64,000 bases of DNA from Sphingomonas faeni (lineage in GTDB: Bacteria > Pseudomonadota > Alphaproteobacteria > Sphingomonadales > Sphingomonadaceae). The DNA is taken from positions 692,001 through 756,000 of the forward strand of contig NZ_JAUSZF010000001.1 in the NCBI RefSeq assembly GCF_030817315.1. The letters run 5' to 3'. The notes beneath the pieces are model-generated. The model was given only the letters and a program-made list of their open reading frames with translations, was not told the origin of the DNA and did not search any database. Shown piece after piece: positions 45,874-55,661 of the stretch. Made by a program: the position numbers and the translations under genes. How positions within the stretch are numbered: the first letter of the stretch is position 1; the number at the start of each line of letters is the position of its first letter.

Positions 45874-47145
45874 TTATGCGATCGTCACGGACTCGCCAAT
45901 GAGCGCCCGTGCCGCCGCGACGCCGGTCTCGTATGCCCCGTGCGCGGTCGAGAAGTCGAACGGGTGGCATGCTTCGCCAGCGAAGTGGATGCGGCCATCG
46001 ACCGGTGCGGCAAGAACCGCGCGTTGTCCGGCCCGACCGACGCGCGCATGGCTGTAACTGCCGCCGATAAAGGGTTCGTTGCGCCAGCGGGTCGCGGCGA
46101 GCGGCGTGAAGCGCTTGCGCCAGTCGCTGCCGAGCAGGCCGACGAGTTCGTCGATCGCGAACTGCGCCGCATCGCCGTCCTCCAGCATCTCCGCACAATC
46201 GCCCCCGAAGAAACTCTCGACGATCGGCCAGCCGAACGGCGACAACCGGTGGCTGGCGGTGCACGCGCTGTACGGGTTGCCGATCAGGTGCGCGTTGGTC
46301 GGCCATTCAGGGCGGTCGACGTGGAGGAATACCTTGTCCGCGAGCCCGAGCGGGAGATCGGCCGCCGCGGTGTGCTTGTCGGGGAGGGGCGGGTCGAAGA
46401 CGATCTGCGATTTCGCGAGGACGGTGGTGGGGACGCAGACGATGACGTGGTCAGCGTCGATCGTTCCGGCGGGGGTGTCGAGTTTGAGGACGCGGCCGCT
46501 GTGGTCGATGCGGGTAACGGGTGTCGAAAGGCGGATATTCAGGCCGATGGCGTGGCTGGCAATCAGTGTGCCGTAACCTTCCTTGACCGTCCAGTTGTCG
46601 TCGGTGGCGGCTTCTTCGTAGGCGGCCCAGTCGTGGAGTGAGACCTGGCTGAGGTTCGCACCATTGGCATAACCGGAGATCGCGTCGATCTTCGGGAGCC
46701 ATCTATTATTCGGAGCGATGAAGTCGGAGAGGGGGCGGTCGGGGCCTTCGAGGGCGACGAGTGCATGTTCGTTCCAGGCTCGGTAGGCGGCGGCGGAGGA
46801 CGCTTGGTCTTCGGGCGGGAAGTCGAGGTCGCGCCACTGGGTGCGCCAGTTTGCGTCGGAGCGATCTACGGTGAAACCCGTCGCCTCTGCGATCGAAGTC
46901 CATGGATTGCGTTGGGCAGAGTGCAGCCAGCCGCAACCGGCGTCGACATGGTCCCCCGCGAAGGCGGGAGTCCAGTATGAGCCCCCGCCTTCGCGGGGGA
47001 ACAAGGAGGTCAGTGACAAGCTGTGGGCTCGGCCGCCGAGGCGGTCGCTCGCCTCGATGAGCAGAACGTCGCGTCCGGCGTCGTGCAGCGTACGCGCCGC
47101 AGCAATACCGGCTGCACCGCCGCCGACTACGACGGTGCGCGCCAC
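45874..47145 (-). CDS. FAD amine oxidase-like protein with in-frame repeat
   Basis: A 423-residue flavin monoamine oxidase-like enzyme. FAD motif TVVVGGGAAGIAAARTLHDAGRDVLLIEASDRLGGRAHS (dinucleotide fold, then the GG doublet), C-terminal GRIHFAGEACHP. Between RAHSLSLT and DHVDAGCGWLHSA there is an extra stretch of about 19 residues (46-64, SLFPREGGGSYWTPAFAG) encoded by a family C palindromic repeat in frame. The substrate is unknown. It starts one base after the rpoH stop on the same strand and precedes mtgA by 9 bp. Confidence 0.88.
   Translation of the reverse strand: MARTVVVGGGAAGIAAARTLHDAGRDVLLIEASDRLGGRAHSLSLTSLFPREGGGSYWTPAFAGDHVDAGCGWLHSAQRNPWTSIAEATGFTVDRSDANWRTQWRDLDFPPEDQASSAAAYRAWNEHALVALEGPDRPLSDFIAPNNRWLPKIDAISGYANGANLSQVSLHDWAAYEEAATDDNWTVKEGYGTLIASHAIGLNIRLSTPVTRIDHSGRVLKLDTPAGTIDADHVIVCVPTTVLAKSQIVFDPPLPDKHTAAADLPLGLADKVFLHVDRPEWPTNAHLIGNPYSACTASHRLSPFGWPIVESFFGGDCAEMLEDGDAAQFAIDELVGLLGSDWRKRFTPLAATRWRNEPFIGGSYSHARVGRAGQRAVLAAPVDGRIHFAGEACHPFDFSTAHGAYETGVAAARALIGESVTIA
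46949..47006 (-). repeat. Family C repeat inside the amine oxidase gene
   Basis: About 57 bp: gtcccccgcgaaggcgggag and ctcatactgg read on the minus strand with the inverse arm cgccttcgcgggggac. It matches the short family C repeat at 24978-25038 (same arms, same tccagt-like centre), and the protein reads FPREGGGSYWTPAFAG without a stop. Confidence 0.87.
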
Positions 47146-47146
47146 C

Positions 47147-48049
47147 TTAAGCAGCCAGCAGGCGCTTCTCGCCGGCGATGCGCATCATCGCCTTTTGCAG
47201 TTTCTCGAACGCGCGCACCTCGATCTGCCTGACGCGCTCGCGCGATACGCCGTAGACCTGCGACAGTTCCTCGAGCGTCTTCGGATCATCCGTCAGGCGA
47301 CGCTCCGTCAGAATATGCTGCTCGCGCTCGTTGAGGTCGTCCATCGCCGACACCAGCATCGAGTGGCGAACGTCGGCCTCCTGCGCATCGGCGACGATCT
47401 TGTCCTGCAATGGCGCATCGTCCTGCAGCCAATCCTGCCACTGACCCTCGCCGTCCTCGCGCATCGGCACGTTGAGCGACGTATCGCCGCCCATCGCCAT
47501 GCGGCGGTTCATGCTGACGACGTCGGTCTCCGCAACGCCGAGATCGGTCGCGATCTTGGTAACGTGCTCGGGACGCAGATCGCCGTCTTCGAACGCGTCG
47601 AGGCGGCTCTTCATCCGGCGCAGGTTGAAGAACAGCTTCTTCTGCGCCGCAGTGGTGCCCATCTTAACGAGGCTCCACGACCGCAGGATGTATTCCTGGA
47701 TCGACGCACGGATCCACCACATCGCATAGGTCGCGAGACGGAAACCACGCTCGGGCTCGAACTTCTTCACGCCCTGCATGAGGCCGATATTGCCCTCGGA
47801 GATCAGCTCCGACGTCGGCAGGCCATAGCCGCGATAGCCCATCGCGATCTTCGCCACGAGACGAAGATGCGAGGTCACCAGCTGCGCCGCAGCCTCGGTG
47901 TCGCCATGCTCCTGGAAGCGCTTGGCGAGCATATATTCCTGCTCGGGTTTCAGCAGCGGGAATTTCTTGATCTCGGCGAGATAGCGATTGAGACCCGCCT
48001 CGCTGCCGAGCGCAGGAATCGTCGCTGGAACGTTGGAGCGGGCTGCCAT
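47147..48049 (-). CDS. rpoH: RNA polymerase sigma-32 (heat shock) factor
   Basis: A 300-residue sigma factor. Region 2 has LISEGNIGLMQGVKKFEPERGFRLATYAMWWIRASIQEYI; the RpoH box is QKKLFFNLR; region 4 ends TLEELSQVYGVSRERVRQIEVRAFEKLQ. Start ATG 48049 (MAARSNVPATIPAL). It directs heat-shock genes. It is downstream of rluD with a 57-bp gap on the same strand. Confidence 0.95.
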   Translation of the reverse strand: MAARSNVPATIPALGSEAGLNRYLAEIKKFPLLKPEQEYMLAKRFQEHGDTEAAAQLVTSHLRLVAKIAMGYRGYGLPTSELISEGNIGLMQGVKKFEPERGFRLATYAMWWIRASIQEYILRSWSLVKMGTTAAQKKLFFNLRRMKSRLDAFEDGDLRPEHVTKIATDLGVAETDVVSMNRRMAMGGDTSLNVPMREDGEGQWQDWLQDDAPLQDKIVADAQEADVRHSMLVSAMDDLNEREQHILTERRLTDDPKTLEELSQVYGVSRERVRQIEVRAFEKLQKAMMRIAGEKRLLAA

Positions 48050-48106
48050 TGTCGTAATCCCTTTCTGCTGACCCCAATTGCCGCACTGCGGCATGGTGTC
48101 GATTAT

Positions 48107-49054
48107 CTATACGTCAAGCTGGGTGAACAGTTCCTGCATGTCTGCGGGCATTTCGCTTTCGAACGCCAAAGCGATGCTATTCACCGGATGGATGAACCCC
48201 AGATGCGCCGCGTGCAAGGCCTGCCGGCGGAAACCGAGCGTTTCGAGCAGCGACCTCTGAGCTTGATTTGTTCTACCATAGACCGGGTCGCCGAGCAACG
48301 CATGGCCGATCGACGCCATGTGCACGCGGACCTGATGCGTCCGCCCGGTTTCGAGCCGACACTCAATCAGTGCCGCCTTGCGCAATGCCTTTATGGTCGA
48401 GAAATGCGTCACCGCGCGCTTGCCGCCCTCGACGATCGCGATCTTCTTGCGGTTCTGCGGACTTCGAGCGAGCGGCGCGTTCACGGTGCCGCTCAGTGGG
48501 CGTGGGATGCCGCCGACGATGGCCTTGTAGCGACGATCGATGCTGTGGTCATGGAACTGCTTTGCGAGGCCTTCGTGCGCGCGGTCGGTCTTAGCGGCGA
48601 TCATCAGCCCCGACGTATCCTTGTCGATCCGGTGGACGATCCCGGGCCGCGCGACGCCGCCAATTCCAGACAGGTTGCCGGCGCAGTGGTGGAGCAGGGC
48701 GTTGACTAGCGTGCCGTCGAAATTACCTGCTGCGGGATGGACGACGAGGCCCGCGGGCTTGTCGATCACGATCAACTCGTCGTCTTCGTAGGCGACGACC
48801 AGCGGAATATCCTGCGCTTCGTTGTGCAGTGGCGTGGGCGGCGGGATATCAACAGCGAACACCTGGCCAACGGCGGTCTTCTTCGCCGAATCACGCCATT
48901 CGCGGCCGTTGAGCGTCACTTGACCCGCGGCAATCAAAGCCTTCAACCGCTCGCGCGACATGTCTGGCAGCACTTCGGCTAGCGCACGATCAAGCCTCCA
49001 GCCATCGGTGGCCGGCGTAATCGATGCTTCGACGATGGAAACCCCCCGGTCCAT
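48107..49054 (-). CDS. rluD: RluD-type pseudouridine synthase
   Basis: A 315-residue 23S rRNA pseudouridine synthase. N-terminal S4 RNA-binding domain (WRLDRALAEVLPDMSRERLKALIAAGQVTLNG) and catalytic domain with Asp in GIVHRIDKDTSGLMIAAK (HRIDKDTSG). The start is ATG 49054; only 17 bp separate it from the divergent JAMM gene start, so the promoters must lie within coding sequence. Confidence 0.93.
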   Translation of the reverse strand: MDRGVSIVEASITPATDGWRLDRALAEVLPDMSRERLKALIAAGQVTLNGREWRDSAKKTAVGQVFAVDIPPPTPLHNEAQDIPLVVAYEDDELIVIDKPAGLVVHPAAGNFDGTLVNALLHHCAGNLSGIGGVARPGIVHRIDKDTSGLMIAAKTDRAHEGLAKQFHDHSIDRRYKAIVGGIPRPLSGTVNAPLARSPQNRKKIAIVEGGKRAVTHFSTIKALRKAALIECRLETGRTHQVRVHMASIGHALLGDPVYGRTNQAQRSLLETLGFRRQALHAAHLGFIHPVNSIALAFESEMPADMQELFTQLDV

Positions 49055-49071
49055 GTCGTAGCGATGTGGCG

Positions 49072-49464
49072 ATGAGCGTGACGATTTCAAGCGAATTGGT
49101 TCAACGATTGATCGCGGCGGCCGGCGCGTCGCCCCACGCGGAGATTTGTGGACTGCTGTTCGGGGCGGCCGAGCGGATCGAGACGGCGGAGGCTTGTGCG
49201 AACGTCGCGGCGAATCCTGCGCGGGCGTTCGAAATCGATCCGGTTGCCTTGTTCGCCGCGCATCGGCGGGCGCGGGGAGGGGGCGTCCCCGTAATCGGCC
49301 ATTATCATTCGCATCCATCTGGTCTGCCGGTTCCGTCTCCGCGCGATGCGGCGCAGGCGATGGGTGATGGGGCGGTTTGGTTGATCCTCGGCAGTGGGAT
49401 CGCGCGCTCTTGGCGGTCGGTGGAGATCGGCGCGTTCGTCGAAGAGACGATCGAGCATGTCTGA
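49072..49464 (+). CDS. JAMM/MPN-type metallopeptidase-like protein
   Basis: A 130-residue Mov34/MPN domain protein. The zinc signature is seen as the N-terminal Glu in HAEICGLLFG, then HYHSHPSG (HxH plus Ser-Pro) and a following Asp (PSPRDAAQA). Bacterial members cut peptide or isopeptide bonds, for example to release sulfur-carrier proteins with C-terminal glycines. Start ATG 49072. A possible link to the thiSG fusion is speculative. Confidence 0.85.
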   Translation: MSVTISSELVQRLIAAAGASPHAEICGLLFGAAERIETAEACANVAANPARAFEIDPVALFAAHRRARGGGVPVIGHYHSHPSGLPVPSPRDAAQAMGDGAVWLILGSGIARSWRSVEIGAFVEETIEHV

Positions 49465-49476
49465 GGGGAGCGCCAT

Positions 49477-49601
49477 TCTCCTTCCCCCCCCCTGCCTGGA
49501 AGGGATAAGCCAGGGGTGGATCGGCCGGTTTAATCCACGACGCACTAAACATGCGGAAATCAACCCACCCCCCAACCCTTCCCCTCCAGGGATGGGCGAA
49601 G
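49477..49601. repeat. Palindromic repeat, family A (diverged)
   Basis: About 125 bp: ccccctgcctggaagggata-agccaggggtggatcggccgg at left; aacccaccccccaacccttc-ccctccagggatggg at right, with a variable centre. It lies in the gap upstream of chpT. Confidence 0.7.
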
Positions 49602-49741
49602 AAGCATCCTCAATCCTTTCCAGACAGGCATGGCAGAAATAGCGTTGTCGACCCGACCCATAAGGCACTCGAACCCCAAAAGTTGGCATTGCGCACTTGC
49701 CGCACCCCCGCCACAAGGCCCTCCAGAATTAGGGGAATTTC

Positions 49742-50386
49742 ATGACGGTCAGCCCTGTCGACTTCGCAAGCCTGCTCTGTTCGCGCCTGTGCCACGACCT
49801 GATGTCACCGGTCGGTGCGCTCAACAACGGGCTGGAACTGCTTGCCGACGAGACCGATCCGGCGATGCGCGAGCGGGTCATGGAATTGCTCGCCGACAGC
49901 GCGCGCGCGTCCGCGAGTAAGCTGAAATTCTTCCGCCTGGCATTCGGCGCTGCCGGCGGGTTCGGCGAACATGTCGACACGCACGAGGCACGCAATGCGA
50001 TCGAAGGCCTCGTTGCTGAGAACAAGCGGATCAATTTCGTCTGGGGTGTCGAAACACCGGCAATGCCCAAATCGGCAGTGAAGGTCCTGCTGAACCTTGC
50101 TCTGATCGCGACCGAATCGCTGGTACGTGGCGGCACGATGGAAGTGGGCGGCGAGGAGAATGATAGCCGGCTCGAGATTGTCGTGAAGATCGAAGGCGGT
50201 CGGATCGTGCTGGACCCGGAAATCCGCCGGACCCTGGTTGAGGGCGAGGGCGTACACGACGTCACTCCGCGCGCGGCTGCCGCCTACATGATCAACACAC
50301 TCGTCAAGGATGCGGGCGGTACGGTGATTGTATCGGAACCCGCCGACGGCATCATGATCTTCGGCGCGGTGTTCGACGCGCGGTAA
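49742..50386 (+). CDS. chpT: Histidine phosphotransferase ChpT
   Basis: A 214-residue phosphotransfer protein with the ChpT pattern LLCSRLCHDLMSPVGALNNGLELLADE, in which the phospho-His is the His of CHD (about residue 19), followed by a helical core and an ATPase-like C-terminal part lacking kinase motifs. In alphaproteobacteria it relays phosphate from CckA to CtrA and CpdR, controlling the cell cycle. It lies just upstream of the decayed chemotaxis genes with its own start. Confidence 0.9.
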   Translation: MTVSPVDFASLLCSRLCHDLMSPVGALNNGLELLADETDPAMRERVMELLADSARASASKLKFFRLAFGAAGGFGEHVDTHEARNAIEGLVAENKRINFVWGVETPAMPKSAVKVLLNLALIATESLVRGGTMEVGGEENDSRLEIVVKIEGGRIVLDPEIRRTLVEGEGVHDVTPRAAAAYMINTLVKDAGGTVIVSEPADGIMIFGAVFDAR

Positions 50387-50461
50387 GTGATCGCAGCCGC
50401 AGCAGGAATAAAGCACCCTTAACCTTCTCCCTGCATGGCAGGTTCGGAACGCGGGGCTCGC

Positions 50462-52751
50462 ATGGACGATCTGTTAGAGGAATTCATCGCCGAGACGCGC
50501 GAAACGTTGGAGGGAATCTCCGGCGAAATCGTCGCATGGGAAGCCGATCCTACCGATCGCACGCGCCTCGACGCGATCTTGCACTTCGTCCATACCGTCA
50601 AAGGGAGTTGCGGCTTCCTCGATCTCCCGCGGCTCGCCCGACTGAGCCATGCGGCCGAAGACGTGCTCGCTGCGTCCGTGACGACAAACGCGTTCCCGAT
50701 ACTTCGCTCGTCGACGCGGTATTCGGGATCGCCGATCGGATCACCGCGATCGTCGATGCGCTCGATGCCGGCGCACCGCTGAACGAGGCGCGCGAGGACT
50801 TGTTGATCGCCGCGCTTACGCCAGTTCACTACCCAAGGTGCTCGTTGCTGCGATGCCCGTTGGACGCAGCGCCAGCCGCAGCGTCCGACTGAACGTCAAC
50901 CTGCTCGATCACATGATGAGCGGCATGTCGGACATGGTGCTGGCTCGCAACGAACTCGCCGCAGGCTCCGCGACGGCGACATCGATCCAAAGGTCGAGGC
51001 GGCACTCGAACGCGCTGTCACTGACCGTCGTGGACATGCGCGATACCGTGACGCGAACCCGCATGCAAAAGTCGAGGCGCTGTTCTCGGTACTGCCACGG
51101 ATGGTACGCGATACCAGCGCGGAGCTGTGCAAGGCGGTGAACCTCGTGATCGAGGGGGCCGATGTCGAGCTCGACCGCGAGATGATTGAACTGATGCGCG
51201 ATCCACTCGTCCATATAATTCGCAAATCGATCGATCACGGCATCGAGACCCCGGCGGCCCGTCGCATGGCGGGAAAGCCCGAAACCGGCCGTTTGGTTGT
51301 ATCCGCGCGTCAGTCGGGCAACCAGATACTCATCGAGATCAGCGATGATGGGCGGGGCATAGACGTCGCCCGGATCGTCGCAAAGGCTGTCGAAAAGGGA
51401 CTGTATAATCAGGCCGAACTCGCCGCGATGAGCGAGGCGTCGCAACCGGAATTGATCTTCGCTCCTGCTTTGTCGAGCCGTGATGCGGTTACGGCAAGGT
51501 CGGGCCGTGGCATAAGCATGGACATGGTACGTGCCAATATCGAGCAGATCGGCGGCCGTGTGGTGCTGGCAAACGATCCCGGGCGAGGTTTGCGGATCGT
51601 CATCCATGTACCGCTGACCCCTCGATCCTGTCGACGATCGTCTTGGGCGTCGGCTCGCAATGTTTTGCTCTGCCGCGTCAGGCGATGGGGGAGATCGTCA
51701 TGGTCCGCGGCGATCGGGTGCGGTTTGACACGATCGGTGATGCGGCGACCGCAACGGTGCGGGGGCGCCGGATGCCTCTCGTCTCGCTGGCAACGCTCTT
51801 CTCGCTCGGCTGCACTGCGCCACCCACACTGGTCATCGTATCGACACGTGAGGGCGATTACGCGCTCGGCATCGATACTGTTCTGGATACCGAGGAACTG
51901 GTCGTAAAGCCCGCGTCGCCGGCAGTGATGGCGGCCGGTATCTATACGGGAATGACGTTGCCGGACAACGGGTTACCGATGCTGCTGCTCGACGCCTCTG
52001 GCATAGCCGCAATCACCGGCCTTCGCTTTGCGCCGCGCGCGGCCATCAATGCATCGATGCCGAAGCGGCTGTGCCAGGCGTCCCTGTGCTGTTGTTCGAT
52101 GATCTCGATCGACAACGCCGCGCGATCGCCTTCGCCGTCATCGACCGTATCAAGCCCGTTTCGAACGATGCGATCCGCTGGTCTGCAGGTGCGATGAGGC
52201 TGACGGTCGGCGAAGCGATCATTCCGTTATACGCTGTCGGCGATCTGGGCACGCGGCGCGACGTCTCGGTGCTCCGCTTGACCGACGGGGTTAGCGAGAT
52301 GGCCTATGCAATCGCCGAGGCGATCGAGATCGTCGAGCTGCCCGCCGATATTGCACCTGCCCGTGGCGTAGGTCCGATCGGGCGTGGTGTTGATCGCGGG
52401 CGAACCGGTCGAGTTAATTGGTCCTCACGCGCTGTTTTCGAGTCTGCCGGTGACGATCGTATCGACGCGGATATGCCTGTTGCAGGTCGACGGTTCGGGC
52501 TGGAGGGAGACGTTCCTCAAGCCCGCGCTGGAAGCGTCCGGCTACCGGTGCGTCACTGCGCTCGCCAATGGGAGACCGCTGCGGTTGCGCTGGCGATAGA
52601 GGATACGCCGTTGCGCGACACGCGTTCGCCGCTAGTAACGTTGCGACGCTCGAAAAGCGCGGATGGTGCCGACGATGCCGAAGATGCGAGCATCTACCGC
52701 CACCACCGGCCGGCATTGATACCGGCCCTCGCGGCTCGGAGGTCGGAGTGA
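50462..52751 (+). pseudogene. cheA: cheA, chemotaxis histidine kinase, many frameshifts
   Basis: All parts of a CheA kinase can be read, but only by switching frame about nine times. Order: HPt domain from ATG 50462 (EFIAETRETLEGISGEIV, HTVKGSCGFL with the phospho-His), dimerisation helix (VNLLDHMMSGMSDMVLARNEL), ATPase (LVHIIRKSIDHGIETP, ISDDGRGID, GRGISMDMV) and CheW-like C-terminal domain, ending TGA 52749-52751. Lesions are near 50675, 50815, 50960, 51013, 51070, 51620, 52061, 52380 and 52575; most are loss of one base (commonly a G from GG), one is an insertion and one a two-base loss. Between lesions the protein is normal. Probably a recently decayed gene. Its stop overlaps cheW. Confidence 0.9.
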
Positions 52752-53175
52752 CCGAACTTTTCCTGGTGCCGCATATCGCCGGTCGGGGCGTCGCTGTTGC
52801 TGCGGCACAAGTCGATCCGGTGGTCGATATCGGGGAGATCGTTGCCGTGCCCCTAGCCGGCGCGTTCGTCCGCGGGCTGGCGGCCTTGCGCAGCCGGGTC
52901 GTAACGGTAATCGACACCGGCACTGCGCTCGGTCTGACGCCGACGTCCGAGACGGTACGGCGCGCAGTGATCACGGTGACGGAGGGACATCACTGCGCTT
53001 CCTGGTCGACTCGGTCGAGGACGTGGCGCCGTTCGTGCCGCTACCGCTGTCCTCGGGTCTGGCGCTGGACGGCGGGTGGGCCGACGCCGGGATCGGCCTC
53101 CTAGAACGCGACGGGGAACCGCTGCTGATCCTCGATCTCGCGGCCGTTATTCCAGTTGCTGTCGCCAGAACCTGA
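52748..53175 (+). pseudogene. cheW: cheW, chemotaxis coupling protein, frameshifted
   Basis: A CheW-type coupling protein starting at GTG 52748, overlapping the cheA stop. The first 85 codons read normally (LFLVPHIAGRGVAVAAAQVD, GLAALRSRVVTVIDTG), then one base (probably G) is missing at about 52998 and the rest (LVDSVEDVAPFVPLPL, ILDLAAVIPVAVA) continues in another frame to TGA 53173-53175. One inserted base would restore 142 residues. Confidence 0.88.
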
Positions 53176-53250
53176 TATTTCGGCTGCTTAGCCCGCTGCT
53201 TACGCTTTTCTGCGTAGATGGAACTCACGATCTACCCCGGAAGGCTTTCC

Positions 53251-53616
53251 ATGAAGACCTATCTCGTCGTCGATGATTCCAACGTGATCCGCAAGGTCGC
53301 ACGTCATATTCTGGAGACGCTGGACTACACCGTTTCCGTAGCTTGTGACGGTCGCGAAGCATCGGCCTCGTGCATGGCGTCGATCCCCGACGTGATCCTG
53401 CTCGATTGGAACATGCCGGTAATGAGCGGTATGGATTTCCTCCGTGCGCTGCGCGAGGCGGACGTGCCGCGGCGTCCGAAGGTGGTGTTCTGCACGACCG
53501 ATAATGGGATGGCGTATATCCGTGCGGCGATCGAGGCGGGCGCCGACGAATACGTCATGAAGCCGTTCGACCGTGACACGCTGGAATCGAAGCTCCAGAT
53601 CGTCGGCATGGCTTGA
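53251..53616 (+). CDS. cheY: CheY-type response regulator, intact
   Basis: A 121-residue single-domain receiver. Acidic pair in VVDDSNVIRK (Asp about 7-8), phospho-Asp in LLDWNMPVMSG, Thr in FCTTDNG, Lys in MKPFDRD. Start ATG 53251 behind ggaaggctttcc. This is the only gene of the chemotaxis cluster without a lesion. With CheA broken it cannot be phosphorylated by it, so it may respond to another kinase or be under residual selection. Confidence 0.92.
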   Translation: MKTYLVVDDSNVIRKVARHILETLDYTVSVACDGREASASCMASIPDVILLDWNMPVMSGMDFLRALREADVPRRPKVVFCTTDNGMAYIRAAIEAGADEYVMKPFDRDTLESKLQIVGMA

Positions 53617-53629
53617 TCCGGCCTCGATT

Positions 53630-54760
53630 GTGGCCGGCACGTCCCACCCTTCGTCGCTGACGGCGCTTCGTTCGGAAGACGCCGGTCGCGATATCGCCGA
53701 TGCGGCACGGGTGCTCATCGTCGACGATTCGGTGGTCGCCCGCCCAGTGATCGCGCGGCTGATCGATACAAGCGACCGGTTCTCGGTCGTCGGCGCGGTG
53801 GGCAATGTCGCTGGGGCCTTGACGGTCCTGGAGTGCGCAGAGGTCGACTTCATCCTGCTCGATATCGAGATGCCTGGGATCGATGGGCTTACCGCGTTGC
53901 CCGAACTGATTGCGGCGGGGCAGGGCGCGAAGGTCATGATCGTGTCGTCGAGTGCCGACGAGGGCGGGGCTACCGCGGTCCGGGCGCTCGCGCTCGGCGT
54001 GGCCGATACGCTAACCCAGCCTTCGACGAGCGCGTTGTCCACGCGGTTTGGTTCGGCACTCGTCAGCAAGCTCGATATGCTGCGCGAATATCAGGGGCCG
54101 ATGCCACCAGAATCGGTGTCGCGCTAGCCCACCGCGCATCCTTCCGAGGAGGAGGTGCTGCCGAGACGCGCGGTGTCGACGAGCGAAGACTATAACATGG
54201 TCGCGATCGGTGCCCCGACCGGCGGCCTCCACGTGCTGAGCCAGGCGTTTCGCGAGCTATCCACCGAGTTCCACCTGCCGATCGTCATCACACAGCATCT
54301 GCCGGTATCGTTCATGCCGTATTTTGCCTCTCAGATTGCGCTGCTTGCCGGGCGTCCTGCGACGTGGCGGTCGATCGGATGTGATTCGCCCGGGTCAGAT
54401 CAGCATCGCGCCGGGCGATGCGCATCTGAAAACCGTGAAACTGTCCGAAGGCGGAGCAGCGCTCCGTCTCAAGCACGAGTCGGTGGCAAGCGGCTTCATA
54501 CCCGCGGTCGACCCGATGATGGCCTCGCTCGCCGACGTCTACGGTCCACGCTTGCTCGCGGTTGTGCTGAGCGGCATGGGGCGCGACGGCGCGGAGGTGC
54601 GCGGCGCGTGCACGATAGCGGCGGCTGCGTTGTCGTGCAGGATCGGCAAAGCTCGGTCGTGTGGGGCATGCCGGGGGCGATCGGCTCGGCGGGTGTCGCG
54701 GACGCGGTGCTGGCCCCCGGCGCGATCGATCGGCTGGTCGCAACCGCGCGTCGGCAATGA
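53630..54760 (+). pseudogene. cheB: cheB, chemotaxis methylesterase, frameshifts and stop
   Basis: GTG 53630 starts a receiver domain (VLIVDDSVVARPVIARL, LLDIEMPGIDGL) that runs to an in-frame TAG at 54125-54127. After the stop, the same frame continues into the catalytic domain (MVAIGAPTGGLHVLSQAFREL, IVITQHLPVSFMPYFA), consistent with a single nonsense change such as CAG to TAG. Further single-base losses lie near 54358, 54381 and 54597. The C-terminus (VVWGMPGAIGSAGVADAVLAP) ends at TGA 54758-54760. Confidence 0.85.
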
Positions 54761-55586
54761 TGTCGGGCACTGCTTCGTCACTTGCGGCATCGCAGACGAC
54801 GATCGACATCCTGACCGCCTTGCTCGTGGTCAGCACCAGTCAGCAGATTCCCGCATATGGCTCATGGCACCTCGACACCGCACTGAAACCGTTGCTGCGC
54901 GCCTGCAAACTCGACAATCTCGATCAGTTGGTGACGCAGTTGCTGCAGGGCGACCGATCGATCGGCGCTCGATCGTGGATGCGCTGGTTAATCAGGAGAC
55001 CTCGTTCTTCCGCGATGCGCAGGTATTCGAAATGCTTGCCGAGGCGGTCGCCGCAGCGGAGCGCGATAGCCGTCGAGCACGTATCTGGTGCGCAGGCTGT
55101 TCGACGGGGCAGGAGCCGCTGTCGCTAGCGATGAAGTTCGCCGAGCGGCACGCCGGCGGAGCGCCTATGCCGGAGATCCTCGCCACGGACGTGTCTGACG
55201 CCGGGATCGCGCGCGCGCGGTCCGGCCGGTTCTTGCAGTTCGACATCAAGCGCGGCCTGCCGGTGCGTCGCATGATCCGCTGCTTCGACACGGCCGGAGG
55301 CGACTGGATCGCCAAACCCGAACTCCTCGGAATGATCGCATTCCGCCGGATGAACCTAGTATCCGATCCGCCACCGTCCGGACAGTTCGACATCGTCCTG
55401 TGCCGCAACATGCTGCTGTACTCGTCCGCCGACACGAAGAGCGCGGTGTTTCCGAAAATCGCGAAGGCTATGAGGCCTGAAGGCATATTGGTGATGGGGG
55501 TCGGTCAAACCGTTATTGGCCAGACTTACGTGTTTGCGCCCAGCATGCGGTTCCGAGGATTTTACGAAAAGGTCGTTCAAGCCTGA
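54757..55586 (+). pseudogene. cheR: cheR, chemotaxis methyltransferase, frameshifted
   Basis: CheR-type SAM methyltransferase. The N-terminal part reads from ATG 54757 (DTALKPLLRACKLDNLDQLVTQLLQGD), then one G is missing near 54968. The C-terminal domain continues in another frame (LVNQETSFFRDAQVFEML, IWCAGCSTGQEPLSLAM, LCRNMLLYSS, VMGVGQTVIGQ) to TGA 55584-55586. Normal length is about 276 residues if repaired. The start overlaps the cheB stop. Confidence 0.88.
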
Positions 55587-55661
55587 CCCGGTCGGACATG
55601 GTCGCCGTGACTTGCCGACGATCTGGCCATAAGGGCGAGGCATCATTCACAGGTGTCCCGC

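Noticed and set aside
50387..50461. CtrA-type site upstream of cheA
   Set aside because: Only one cttaac half-site is visible; the second half at the required spacing is missing.
53190..53210. CtrA-type site upstream of cheY (ttag ... ttac)
   Set aside because: Half-sites are 8 rather than 7 bases apart and both deviate from TTAA.
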